Of a stretch of DNA of 64,000 bases, positions 23,791-35,209 are shown piece by piece. This DNA comes from Isoetes taiwanensis (taxonomy: Eukaryota > Streptophyta > Lycopodiopsida > Isoetales > Isoetaceae). The DNA lies in NCBI GenBank assembly GCA_021234155.1, contig JAJEKV010000058.1:9112992-9176991 (forward strand), in the 5' to 3' direction. The position numbers and the translations under genes were made by a program. The notes under the pieces were generated by a model. It did not search any database. It saw only the letters and a program-made list of their open reading frames with translations, and was not told where the DNA came from. Each line of letters starts with the position of its first letter. Positions within the stretch are counted from its first letter, which is position 1.

Positions 23791-26153
23791 TCTTTTACTG
23801 CAAAGTGCTTTGTTCTTCAGGTCATTTAACTTTCTTTGCTAGCATTGCATTATATTTATTATTTCCTTGTTGAATTTAACAGTTTTTAGTGACTGTCCAT
23901 AGGCGGTTATGAACTGCATACATGAGGGCGGTTCTGTCTGTACTGTTGCATGCCCCCAAATCCACGCATGGGTTCGCAAGCTGCAGAGCCTTAATGCTTC
24001 TATGTAAGAGACCACTGCCGAAGTTAAACACGATGCACGAAAACTAGCTTGAGATCTCTCTTTCCATAGTTCCAAAAAACGAGATTTTCTTAATAGCGGT
24101 CCTATTAAACTTTTCTCAATTTCATAATAGTGGTTCTATTAAACTTTTCTCCATTTCACTGGTAAACTTTTCAAAGGCCTGACCACCAAGTTGCACAATG
24201 CCCTGCAAAATCCCTCTCTATCACAAAATCTGCCCAATCACAAATTTCAAATCTTTGCATGCAAGAATAATACCATGTATAATATAACATGTTATCGTTG
24301 ATGGACCCTGTAGCCAAGCCCCAAGCGTTGGATGGGGGAATATTCCTTGGCATATTCCTTCTAGGGCCATCCTAGGCGTACACCTCAGCAAGGCAGGGGT
24401 CAAACGCTTAGGTGGCTCTATTCTTAAGGGCGTTTGACCACCATTGAAAACCAAATTTAATACACATTGACTCCAAAATAGAATCAAGCTATATAATTGG
24501 TGCAATCCCCTAATGATAGGGACATGCCATAGATAGGCAGCTAGGGACACGCTTAACAGCCATGCCAGAATCCACTTCAAGAATTCCTTTGCAGCCTGCG
24601 CCTTCAAAGATTGCATTGCCACTGTTGTAAGCCTTATACAAGCATTCAGGACTGCATTTCCACTGCTCTCAGCCGAGATGCCAATGCCAAAAGTCGCCAT
24701 CTGCAAGTACAAGCAAGAAACAGGCTGGGGGATTCGAACCCCCTGTGCATTGCGCAGCTCCAAGCAGCCTATATGCAAGCATTCTAGGCAAAACGAAAAC
24801 ACTGCACTTTACCACAGGAGAGTTGAAGTTAGCTCCCTTACGAATTTCCGATTAAAGCCTCGGAATTCTGCATATCACACCTGGTTTTCTACAAAGATCG
24901 AATACAGAAGATTCCAACGTCTTACAAAATGTTTTAAGCAAAGGAAAATTAAAACAGGCCAGGCTTATGCAGCCAGCCACAGAAATCGAAATCATCATCT
25001 TCGGTCTTATTATTCCATGTAAACAACTGCCATTCAACTTCCCGATCTGATAGACAAACTGCAGCCTGATGCACCCATTCCATTCCATTTCATTTCATGA
25101 CATTGTCGCAGGAGCTGGATCAATCTCTGGACAGATCCAATTTCGGCAATGCAACAGCGGCAAGGATGAAAAAATAAATGCGGGATCAAAAGGGAGGGCG
25201 GCCTCCAGCAGCGGCCCAAGCAAGGATATCAGGAGTAAGCTGACAGTTAGCGAGCATCAGAGCAGGCCGAGAAAAACAACTAGAATTTGGAAATTAAAAA
25301 CTATCACAAGTGATTTCATGGCCTACAAGAAACTTGCTCACATGCTCGAAAGCCCTGGAAAGCAAGAGCTGGAGGCCGGAATCGCCATCTACTGCAGATA
25401 TGGATTGGTAACAAAAGCAATATAGCAGTTAGTCCAACAAATCGGCATGCATCTGCTTCAACATCTTCCCTTTCAGCCGCAATCTGCCTGTCTGCCCTTT
25501 TCTTCCCGCTTCATCCACTCCTGCCCTACTAAATCTAACCTAAGGCTCCTGCCCTAGCTGCCTGGTCGCCATAGCCCGATGATGCAGCCGACTTTTTTTT
25601 TGCCCCTTTCTTCAGGGCTGATAACATACCCGTTATCAACCCCCCTTTCACTTTCTAAAATAAGTTCGCTTAGAACTCGGTGGTCGACCTAAAAAGAAAA
25701 AGACCTTCCTTAAAAACAGGGGTTTTAAAGATTCTTTATTACCCTATTTTCATACTCTTTTTTATACAATACAGCCCTTAAACCATGTAAACCTTATGTT
25801 ATAAAAATACGCTTTCATGAACTAGCAAACTATACCATTTCGAATGGGTTTTTGCTTTAGAGGTTCCTAAAGGTGCTATATCTGGGTCTTGGAACTGTTA
25901 TTGGTGCTTTAGAAGATAAAAACAACAAAATAAAAACCAAGCAAACACACCCTCAGGCATCGGAGGTTCGTGCAGAGCACCTTGTTTTTTTAGTTTTAGC
26001 ATGGTTCAAACACTGACACTTGCCAATACTACTCAAAATACTACTTCAAAGAGCAAACTCTTTTTCTTTGACATGTGGCAGGGTTACGTCAGGCAGAGCA
26101 TTTTACTACAAGTGGCAAATTCTCCATTTTTGCGCGGGTGAAGGTCTTCGGCT
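23791..26153. other. Unrecognised region upstream of the glutaredoxin gene
   Basis: It contains a 32-bp duplication at about 24090-24150 (AGCGGTCCTATTAAACTTTT type). A minus-strand frame of 193 codons (24802-24221) starts within or near a T-arm-like hairpin and has a hydrophobic middle but no family motif. A plus-strand frame at 25069-25425 is also unrecognised. The 200 bp before the glutaredoxin ATG include TTACGTCAG (TGACGTAA on the other strand), a bZIP-type site. Confidence 0.4.
24719..24745 (-). other. tRNA T-arm / box B-like hairpin
   Basis: The minus strand reads GGGGGTTCGAATCCCCC, a perfect 5-bp stem closing a TTCGAAT loop, as in a tRNA T-arm or the box B of a pol III promoter. The matching acceptor and anticodon arms of a whole tRNA were not found. 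A weak box A-like TGTGGTAAAGTGCAG lies about 70 bp upstream. It is probably a tRNA-derived SINE remnant or chance. Confidence 0.3.
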
Positions 26154-27076
<923 letters not shown>

Positions 27077-28189
27077 GTCATGTACTTTTTAGCATAATTG
27101 ATAAGAGCTTCATTGTTGATCCAAGCTTTAGAATTTGGAGTTGATTTTTGAATGCATGATTAGATCTTTGGTTTGCAAGATGTTTCTTGCATGGGATTGT
27201 TTTGTTCTTAGTTCATTTGCAATCAATATTTTGCTTTATAAGAAATGTGGATGACTTCAAACCTACATTTAGAACGACTTAAAAATAGGGTGGGCCAATT
27301 TTTGCCCTATCTGCCAATCTCTGTCTGCCATGTGGCAGGCATTCTTATTTTCAGGAATCATTTATTCTTTTTAAGCGTGTGTTTTTCCAGATCAAATTTC
27401 TTGATCAGACAGAATCAATAAATCCATTCCAGATATTCATCAGATTCGTAAAACGCACAGATAAAATTAATAAAATCATAACAGTTTCATTCATAAAACT
27501 ATCATCAAGGAATTACATAGAATCACAAGGTGGTGATAGAGACAATCCTTCTAAGGCCCACCTCTTACTTGGTAACTGTATTTTTTCATCCCAAGTGCCC
27601 CTTTTTGGGTTGCCCCTAGGGGGGCAAACCCTCGTTTATATGGGTATGTGGGCATATTCAAGTATATACTGGCATATAGCATATGCTGATGACTGCTAAA
27701 AACTGGCTGCTGCCTGTAAATGGTCGGTCATCCAGCCCCATTATCAGCCTGCTACACAAACGCTATCCGCTGGACTTGGCTATGGCTTCTGCACCTCGGA
27801 TTCTGCCCTCCCTTATCACGATGATGGAGCACATGCGTAGATATGCTCATGTAGTGCCGGATTTAAGAGCGACAATTCTTCAGTATGGCTGTATCTCATA
27901 TAAGATGCTTTTGAAGTGGATAAACAGGGCAATATTCCCATGTTATTAAAGCAAATAGGCAGGCGATTCCATTGTTGGGGCACAAAAGATCATATGGACT
28001 GTTTAAGGGATCAAATGCTCAAGTTATGACCAGATGAATACTCCCGCTGCAGCTTGTCCCAGGGGCAAATAGTGAAGGAAGAACACATTTTTTACTTCTT
28101 TCAAACCACCTAATCCCGTGGTTTAGTCTCTCGTCCCCTTTTTTATGTTCTTTTATCTTATTCTTTGCCTAAAGTCTGCTCCAAATTGC
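27077..28189. other. Intergenic stretch after glutaredoxin
   Basis: 3' flank of the glutaredoxin gene, then copy 2 of the GGGTTGCCC hairpin repeat. Frames at 27379-27949 show no recognised family. Confidence 0.4.
27560..27700. repeat. Dispersed repeat with GGGTTGCCC hairpin, copy 2
   Basis: GGGTTGCCCCTAGGGGGGCA, followed by AACCC, forms an imperfect hairpin (GGGTTGCCCC against GGGGGCAAACCC). It is then followed by TATACTGGCATATAGC. It resembles 19905-20100 in order and wording. Confidence 0.5.
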
Positions 28190-28810
28190 TTGAATGGATG
28201 GCATTTGTTAGCTCAAAAGATCCATGTTTCCTGTATTCTTTTCGATGCATTTTTAGGTTGGACTCAAGATGTGGCGGATAAGTTTGGCATCCCAAGAGCA
28301 CTTTTAATACATGCTCGCCACAACCGATGCGCTCATGTCTTTTGTTCCTCAACTTGTTCGAGAAGGCTATATTCCTGTCAAAGGTAGACTTTCTATATGA
28401 AACAAATCTTTGTAGCTTAACAAAATAAGACTAGCTGTATTAACTTGTTATTTGCAGGAACAAATGGAGAGGTTATAAAAGATGAACTCATTCAGACAAT
28501 ACCAGGGATGACTTTGAAGCCAACAGATCTGCCCAGAAGATCCCATCAGGAAAAAGATGCATGAAGACTATGAAAAAATGTTTCAAGCAAAATATGTTCT
28601 ATCCAACACATTTGAGGAACTCAAATCAGAAAGAGTGAAGATAATGAGAAAGAAGAAGAGGGAATTAATATGCCAGATAAAGAATGTCTTGACTGGTTAG
28701 ATAAGCAAAAACCTGGATCTGTGCTTTATATTTCCTTTGGATCTGCAGGCATTCTTCCGCCAAAGCAGATGACGTGGCTATGGCGCTCGAAGATTCCAAG
28801 CAGTTTCTTC
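28190..28810 (+). pseudogene. UDP-glycosyltransferase (family 1) pseudogene, 3' part missing
   Basis: Plant UGTs transfer sugar from UDP-sugars to small molecules. Recognisable blocks: HVSCILFDAFLGWTQDVADK (about 28228), FGIPRALL, a shifted FVPQLVREGYIPVK ending at a donor (28383, AAAG then GTAGAC), and an acceptor at 28457 leading into TNGEVIKDELIQTIPGM and LKPTDLP. A frame change gives MHEDYEKMFQAKYVLSNTFE; another leads to CLDWLDKQKPGSVLYISFGS (about 28685); then a further shift reads VAMALEDSKQFLR. The C-terminal PSPG sugar-donor box (HCGWNS region) is absent. At least three frameshifts plus the missing 3' end make it non-functional. The downstream block bounded by inverted repeats may have replaced or displaced the 3' end. 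Confidence 0.85.
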
Positions 28811-29847
28811 GTTTGTAGGTGCAACGTGCAGTGTTACCTGGGAGTGATGATCAAATGTTTCAAGTTGTCGTTGTTAAGGTTAGAGAACATTTCTCCTTTG
28901 GGTGTCTTTCATCCTTATTTTCCATACTTCTACAGGTTCTGCATGCATTTGCTGAAAAACTTATTCAGAGGGATTCTTTAATCATTAAATGGCTTGCAAA
29001 GAATATCAACATTTGTAGCTGCATTGAAGCATCTGCAATTGGACAAAACTGCCTATTAGTTTTCTCAAGTCGTATTTAATTAAAGTGGGACTCATTCCAT
29101 TCCCATTTTTTTTTCGGAACCCTGTTAATTTACACAAAAAGAAGCACCCCGACCCGAAAACTGGCCATAATTGGAATTTTTGTCTATTAGTGTGTATCCA
29201 AGCTTTTCTTCCAGTTTTCTTGGATAGCGTGTCGAGAACAAGAACAATGCAACGCAAACATGCATTAGACCTATCAAGTTCTAATTGAAAAAGATTCTTA
29301 GTTGAACATTTTGGCTCTATTTTCTTAGGTGGGTAGACAATAGATCACAAATTCCAACAAAAATTATGCAAATCGTTTACTTAATCACCCAAAAATACTA
29401 GTTTTGAGATACCTTATATTTATAAATGGGCTCATTACAATATATATTACAGTGGGTGAAGAGACCATAGTGGTCGTATGGGCACAATCATTACACCCTC
29501 TTCACACATGAACCACCTAGTGCAAAGGGCGCGTGGAGCTCTCTCCTAGTCACGAGCAACTTCTACATCGCGATAGAAATTTGTATGAGGAGTTCCTTTA
29601 TGGGCCACGTGCTTGTATGTCCAACTGATGTCACCACCCTCTTCTCGGCACCTTTCTTTAATGAACTGATCTTTTCATTGCTCCCAAGCATGTACTATTT
29701 GGTCGAAATAAGGACTGCAAGAGACAAAATCAAATTAGTCAAGTGATGCTATATGCAAAAAAAATAAAATAAAACACAGTTCTTAGGGCCATTTTTGGAA
29801 AATACAGGCATGAGAATGGCGCTTCGAGGGGGAAAACACAAATTCGA

Positions 29848-30256
29848 AGGCCTTTCTCGACTTCGCGAAATCGAGAAAGTCACCAAAGCCAAAAAACGCA
29901 AGTTTTAGGGGTCAGAAGACCTTTCTCGACTCGCGAGTCGAGAAAGGCAGCTCAAAGCGAAAAACACAGGTTTTAGGGGTCAGAAGGCCTTTCTCGAGAA
30001 AGGTAGTTCAAAGCCAGAAACGCACGTTTTAGGGGTCAGAAGGCCTTTCTCGACTCGCGAGTCGAAAAAAGCGTACCAAAGCCAAAAACGCAGTTTTAGG
30101 GGTCGAGAAGGCCTTTCTCGACTTCGCGAAAGGCAAGCTCAAAGCCGTAAATGCACGCGTTTAAAGGGTCAGGCCTTTCGACTCGCGAGTCGAGAAAGGC
30201 AGCTCAAAGCGAAAAATGGGCCTTTCTCGACTCGCGAGTCGAAAAAGGCAGCTCAG
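29848..30256. repeat. Tandem array of CTCGACTCGCGAGTCGAG palindromes
   Basis: Seven units start near 29849, 29918, 29987, 30042, 30109, 30172 and 30219 (spacing 47-69 bp). The best units hold CTCGACTCGCGAGTCGAG inside CCTTTCT...AGAAAGG, making a near-perfect palindrome of about 26-28 bp centred on TCGCGA. Spacers share AGCTCAAAGC, AAAAACGCA and TTTTAGGGGTCAGAAGG. Some units have shortened or altered palindromes (for example CTTCGCGAAA). Confidence 0.9.
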
Positions 30257-30844
30257 AGTAAGAAAAGGGCAATTTCAAAGCTCTGAGTCCGAGAAGGTCG
30301 AAAATTAATAACCTTCAAACATCCTATGTGTTTTCTATGAAAAAATACCCTCCCCATAAATTTCCTACGTATTTTCCATGAAAAATAGACCCTCCCCATG
30401 TATTATCTAATGGACACATATCCAATGGACCCTCCCCCTTTCTAATGGACCATACCATATAGCTATATGAAGAGGGGACCATTGGTCTCTTATTTAGCTA
30501 TGTAAAGAGTAATGCCTAATGCACATGTAAATAGCAACATATGCACCTATAATGCACATTATAACCTATGAGAGCCTATTAGACCTATGCATTAAATCTA
30601 TTAATATGCATTAGACCTATTAATATGTACTTGTCCCCATTTTGTGTCTTAAACCTTCAAAATGGGTTAAACAAGGTGTAAATTATATCATGATCTTCGC
30701 AAAGTTAAATTTTTACCTTAGAATAAGAATATATGCCTAGAAAACGTGCACCATGGGAACATAATGTTTAACGTGTGAACATAGTAGCACACACATAAAA
30801 AGAGGAAATTGGGGACACGTCAAAATATAATCCTATATTATTAG

Positions 30845-31030
30845 CATTTATTTTACACTTTCTTTTTCAACGTATTATTTTACCCTTTTTTTTCTAATAC
30901 CCCGCCTTTTTTTTTTCCTTGCATGCTTGAATTTTAAAATCATTTATTTTACACTTTCTTTTTCAACGTATTATTTTACCCTTTTTTTCTAATACCCCGC
31001 CTTTTTTTCCCGCCCATGCTTGAATTTTAA
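30845..31030. repeat. 90-bp direct tandem duplication
   Basis: 30845-30938 and 30941-31030 share TTTATTTTACACTTTCTTTT, CAACGTATTATTTTACCC, CTAATACCCCGCC and CATGCTTGAATTTTAAA. They differ mainly in T-run lengths. Confidence 0.9.
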
Positions 31031-31033
31031 ACT

Positions 31034-32410
31034 TTGGTACATACCTTTGAGACAGAAGTTCATTTGTACCACTTGGAAGAAGCTCCCAATGCCATAGCTC
31101 CCACCGGCTTGCTAATCAACCCGGCTTGGCGATTTGTTCGCTCAAGCAAGAGGATCCGTCTGTTTGCTACCGCGGGGCATGTTCCTTACATTAGCGGCGG
31201 GGTACCGCAGCTCCACCCTGCACCGGGCCACAAACATAGCGTCCTTCTTCCGTGTTGAAGGCTTCCGGCTATGGCCCATCAAATCACCTTCCGGCGCCCC
31301 AGAATCTCCTCTTAACCTACCTCAGATGGATTTATTCCATCCAGATCTAAAAAAAGATCCAATTTTTTCTTGGATTTGCGCAGAATTTGATACGCTGTAA
31401 AACAATCAAATTGTGAGGAAATCAGAATTTAGAGGTCAAATCTCGCAAAATCAAGGAGATTCAGGCGCTAGATTTAGCCCTATGCAGACGGAAGCAAGCT
31501 TTAGAAAGGTTGAGCAGCAGGGGCATGGGGATAGGTTGATTTTGAGCGATGAGGCAATGGAGCATTCGTGGTTGCAATGGGCGAAAAACCGAGGAAACAC
31601 CAAATCCGTCCGCTTGAATAGACAAAGAATCAATAACACTGCAAATCATGGGCGCTATAGCCATTTCTTGAAGCTTTTGATTTGATTTTGGGCCTACTTC
31701 CTGCTCTGCCATGCCGCCCACGACTCCCTGCCGGAGCAGAGCCTCCATAATATGAGCTTTAGAGATGAAAAACAGCAGGGAATCCGGCCTTTGCTTCCCA
31801 CCTTTTCTTTCAGCGCTTGCTTCCAGCTTCAGAGAATCCAGCCCTTGTTTCCAGCTTCAGAGAAACAAGAAATTCATATCTCTGAGAAGAAGAAGCTCCA
31901 TGAGAAGAAACCTTACATTAACCTAGCTGCCACAGCTGCGAAAGTGGCATTATGCAGTGATTCGAAGGAAAAGGGGTACCAAAGCTGGGAATCAAAGAAT
32001 CGAACAGAAATAGGTGAAATATAAGGAAATCGGAGTTAAAAGAAAGAGAAGCCGAAGCGGAAAAGAGATCCGAAGCCTTCTTTAGCGGCCGCGGAGAAAT
32101 GGCCCAGCTCCAGCAATGGATTATCCATCGATCCGCCCCTTCTTCACACATAAACGAGGGAGCCCTCCCTGTGGATTTGAAGCCGTGGCGCTGAGCCAGG
32201 ATCACAAGCCGAAGCAGGGTATGATAATGCCGTCCACGCTTTCACTTTGCTGCAAGATGTGGAAATGTGGAAGCAATGAGTATGTTATGTGATTTACCTG
32301 TATCCACGGCATCAGTATCAGTTCCCTCAGGTTATAAGCATCAACTGTACGCTCCATCAAAATTGGAAGCTCCATCAAAATGGTGTTTTCCATGAAAATG
32401 GTGTTTTCCA
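31034..32410. other. GC-richer unrecognised segment
   Basis: Open frames of 60-95 codons occur on both strands (for example 31413-31685 + and 31748-31461 -). None has a recognised motif and several overlap, so I assign no gene. The base composition is more gene-like than the flanks, and captured host sequence is possible. Near 32413 a TCTCGACTCACTAGTCGAGA palindrome resembles the array at 29848-30256. Confidence 0.35.
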
Positions 32411-32517
32411 ATTCTCGACTCACTAGTCGAGAAGAGGAGAATGATTTATATTTTTTTTATTAGTTATTTATTTAATTAAATTGATTAAATTATTGTATAA
32501 TTAATTAAATTAATTAT

Positions 32518-32755
32518 TCTTCTCCCTTGCCCCTTGCCCCCTTCCCCTTGCCCCCCCCCTTGCCCCTTCTTCTCCCTTGCCCCTTGTCCCTTGCCCCTTC
32601 CCCCTTGCCCCTCTTCCTCCCTTGCCCCCCTCCTCCCTTGCCCCTCTTCTCCCTTGCCCCCTCTTCCCCTTTCCCTTCCCCTTGCCCCTTTCTCCCTTGC
32701 CCCCTTCTCCCCCCCCCTTTCTCCCTCTTTCCCCTTCCCTCCTCCTTTCGATCTC
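32518..32755. repeat. Polypyrimidine CCCTTGCCCC low-complexity tract
   Basis: About 240 bp made almost only of C and T with occasional G, built from CCCTTGCCCC-type units. The minus strand carries many GGGG runs a few bases apart, which fits G-quadruplex or triplex potential. Proline/serine-rich open frames across it are composition artefacts. Confidence 0.9.
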
Positions 32756-33139
32756 ACCTCGCTCAACTTTCTCAACTATTTATTTGGGAAATTCTGTAAG
32801 AAAATATTATGAACCAGTCCTTGTCATATGATGTGAAAATTTGATGTCAATATGAGTCCCATTTTCAGTCCGAGTCCCAAAATTCAAGATTTGTCCCACT
32901 TTAATTAAATACGACTTTCAAGTAATGTTCTCTCCTTTGTTTTGTAACTGACATCACTAGTTCTTAACATTATTACTTTATGGTTAATGCACTCCTCGAG
33001 TGCACGTTAGTCTTGTGGGCATCCAACTGGCATTTATGTCTTTCATTTTTCTGTAGATTGATTTAACTTTGGAAGCTGCTGAATCCTTATTTCTAATGTT
33101 AGATGGCAGGGATAGTATACGAAGGTAGGCAGCTAGGAG

Positions 33140-34655
33140 CTAGCACAAACTTGCAAGTCGTGTCCTTAGCTGATAGTATCTATAAATTGTGCAATTATAG
33201 GAACTTGCTCTTGTTATGGACTCCCAGATCAGCTCTCTTAGAGCAGCATAGACAGTATATTGAGAACTTATGCCAAACAGATTTCCAACTCTTCTTCCCA
33301 AAAACTTTAATTCATTTCCTTCAAAAATCTTACAATGTGATCTTTCAAATACAACCTTTAATCCCATATCAACCAGTTGTGATATAGAGATTAAGTTCCT
33401 AACCAAACTAGGTACACACAACACATGCTGCAAATTTACTATTCTACCACTCAAATCGAACAACTCCAAAATTCCCACATCTTCTATTTTCTGCAAGTCA
33501 CCATTTCCAACTTGTATATGTCCACCTTGACTTCCTTTCATTTCTTTCAGGATTTTTGGACTGCATGCAATGGATCCACTATCTAATATGAGAAAATCAC
33601 TGTCAGCAAGTTTCTTATGAGTAGCAATAAATGCTGAATTTTTCCTTACCTCATCTTCTTCTTCTCCTGTGTCTTCTTCAAGATGGACTTCTTCTGCCAT
33701 ATTGGCTTCTGCATTCCTGAATCTTCCCCTTGCTGCTGAATTTCCTCTTGCTCCCTTTTCTTTTCCTTTTGAAAACATTTTTGGGGATGAGCAGTTTGAT
33801 GCATAATGTCCCCTTTCTCCACAATTATAGCAATTTATTTCTTTTGTCAATGTAGGACAATCTATCTTCAAATGCCCATACTGGTTGCAGTTGTAACATG
33901 GGCCAATTTTCCCTCTTTTCTTATTTTCACCCTTGCTCTTTCCTTTTGTGAACAAGACCTGCGTAGCTTCATCATCTTCAAGTACTCTGTTCTGTTCTAT
34001 CTCTGTTTTTAACATACTTTCAGCTTCCATCCTTGTTTTTGCCAAAGTCCTTATGAACATAGCTATATTTCCTAGACTAATTACTGCCCTTGAAATAGCC
34101 AGGACCTGTTGTTCTTGTGTGTAATGAACTCCTGCTCCCTCCAAATCTGTTATAATGTTATCAAATGTTTGAAAAAAATCATTAACATTGTCCTTGTCAT
34201 GAAACTTCAGCATCCTTAATTCATTTTCAAGCACATCTATTTGTGAGGATGTCTTTTCCTCATAGGTAAGAAGCATATAATTCCACATCTGACTAGGATT
34301 CATGCCTCTTAATTTTAAGACTATGCTCGAGCTCACCTTGCTCATAATGATCCCTTGTGCTTCTCTGATTTTTGCATTATCTGTTATTGTCAACCCTCTA
34401 GACGTCACACTTACATCGCGTGTCTGAACTCCTTCAGTGTCTTCATTTGAAGAACCACTTCCTTCTTCTGCAATAGCCATTCCTCTGCTTGCAGTACCCC
34501 TCATATGATTATTTCCCCTCCTTAGGCTCAACTAATTCCCACAGCCCTTCAACTTGTAACACATGCTTAACTTTCTCTTTCCATACCTGGAACCCTGAAT
34601 CTCCTTTGAACACATCTATTGCATTCAATAATCCTGCACTAAACATACTAGCCAT
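33140..34655 (-). pseudogene. Ty1/Copia gag-protease, truncated, one frameshift
   Basis: Structural and protease part of a Copia retrotransposon. An ATG at 34655, 15 bp after the PBS, opens MASMFSAGLLNAIDVFKGDS and continues through VWKEKVKHVLQVEGLWELV before a stop near 34510. A one-base shift enters the main frame (34531-33140, 463 codons). There I see a UBN2-type gag core (about residues 60-190; LRMLKFHDKDNVNDFFQTFD) and two CCHC knuckles (C212-C225, CYNCNQYGHLKIDC; C234-C247, CYNCGERGHYASNC). A retropepsin site DSG follows at D317, then a GAG-pre-integrase-like RNLISISQLVDMGLKVVF (about 378-395). Integrase, RT and RNase H are missing: the text becomes unrelated near 33240. The element is therefore truncated at its 3' side and inactive. 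Confidence 0.88.
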
Positions 34656-34669
34656 TCTGTCTTAACCGT

Positions 34670-35030
34670 GCTCTGATACCACTGTCAGTAATTTAGTGTT
34701 GTGAATAAAGCAAATATTCACTTTGCAACAAATTCAACTATTGTATCACAACAAGCAATGAGCTAACAAAAAACTTAAATCCTTGTTTCCAAAGATCATT
34801 TCATACAATATCTATTTGTATGTCAATCCCAATTATTAAACTCAACTTGTCAATGCATTCAAGACCATTGGCACAATTTATACTTAACCATTGTTCACAT
34901 ATGACTATTGAAAATACTGTAGCACAGATATTATCAATTCACGAACCCTTTTATTTTCTATATCTCCACAGTTTCGAATGAATCTACTCACCATTACTCC
35001 AATGTACAATTAACCTATCTTACACCTTGA
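34670..35030 (-). mobile_element. Copia PBS and 5' LTR (partial)
   Basis: 34670-34681 reads GCTCTGATACCA, the exact reverse complement of the initiator-Met tRNA PBS TGGTATCAGAGC. One base further an LTR edge TGTCAGTAATTTAG begins at 34683. On the minus strand this is LTR end (...CTGACA), PBS, then gag. The outer LTR border could not be fixed and no second LTR was found in the window. Confidence 0.75.
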
Positions 35031-35209
35031 TTTAATCTTGGCAGTCCGGCGGTGATGCCAAACTGCTAGCATGTCTCCGGATCCTCATGAACTCCATGTC
35101 TAATTTGCATTGGACCGAGCTATTTCGAACTAATTTTGGCTCCAAGCATCCCGTCCAAACATCGAATATTCTTCTTTTCAATTTCAATGGTTCATGACTC
35201 CTGTTTAAC

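Larger units (their letters stand above)
29067..32917. mobile_element. Possible 3.85-kb insertion bounded by a 25-bp inverted repeat
   Basis: Positions 29067-29091 and the reverse complement of 32893-32917 are identical over 25 bp (core GTCGTATTTAATTAAAGTGG). Short further similarity lies inward (GGGACTCAT, CCCATTTT). Inside are a palindromic tandem array, a 90-bp direct duplication, an unrecognised GC-richer segment and a polypyrimidine tract. No transposase or clear target duplication was found, so the block may be a non-autonomous element or two separate repeat copies in opposite orientation. Confidence 0.4.

Noticed and set aside
24719-24800. A complete tRNA gene
   Set aside because: Only the T-arm is present; acceptor pairing and the anticodon arm are missing.
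24221-24802. 193-codon minus-strand frame as a gene
   Set aside because: It has some hydrophobic character but no recognised motif, and it runs through a tRNA-like hairpin; not enough to call.
29848-30256. Possible CRISPR-like array
   Set aside because: Spacers are not unique but conserved, unit length varies, the repeats are full palindromes, and the genome is eukaryotic.
32485-32831. Pro/Ser/Leu-rich and Gly/Lys/Glu-rich open frames
   Set aside because: They come from the CCCTTGCCCC tract; open in several frames on both strands at once.
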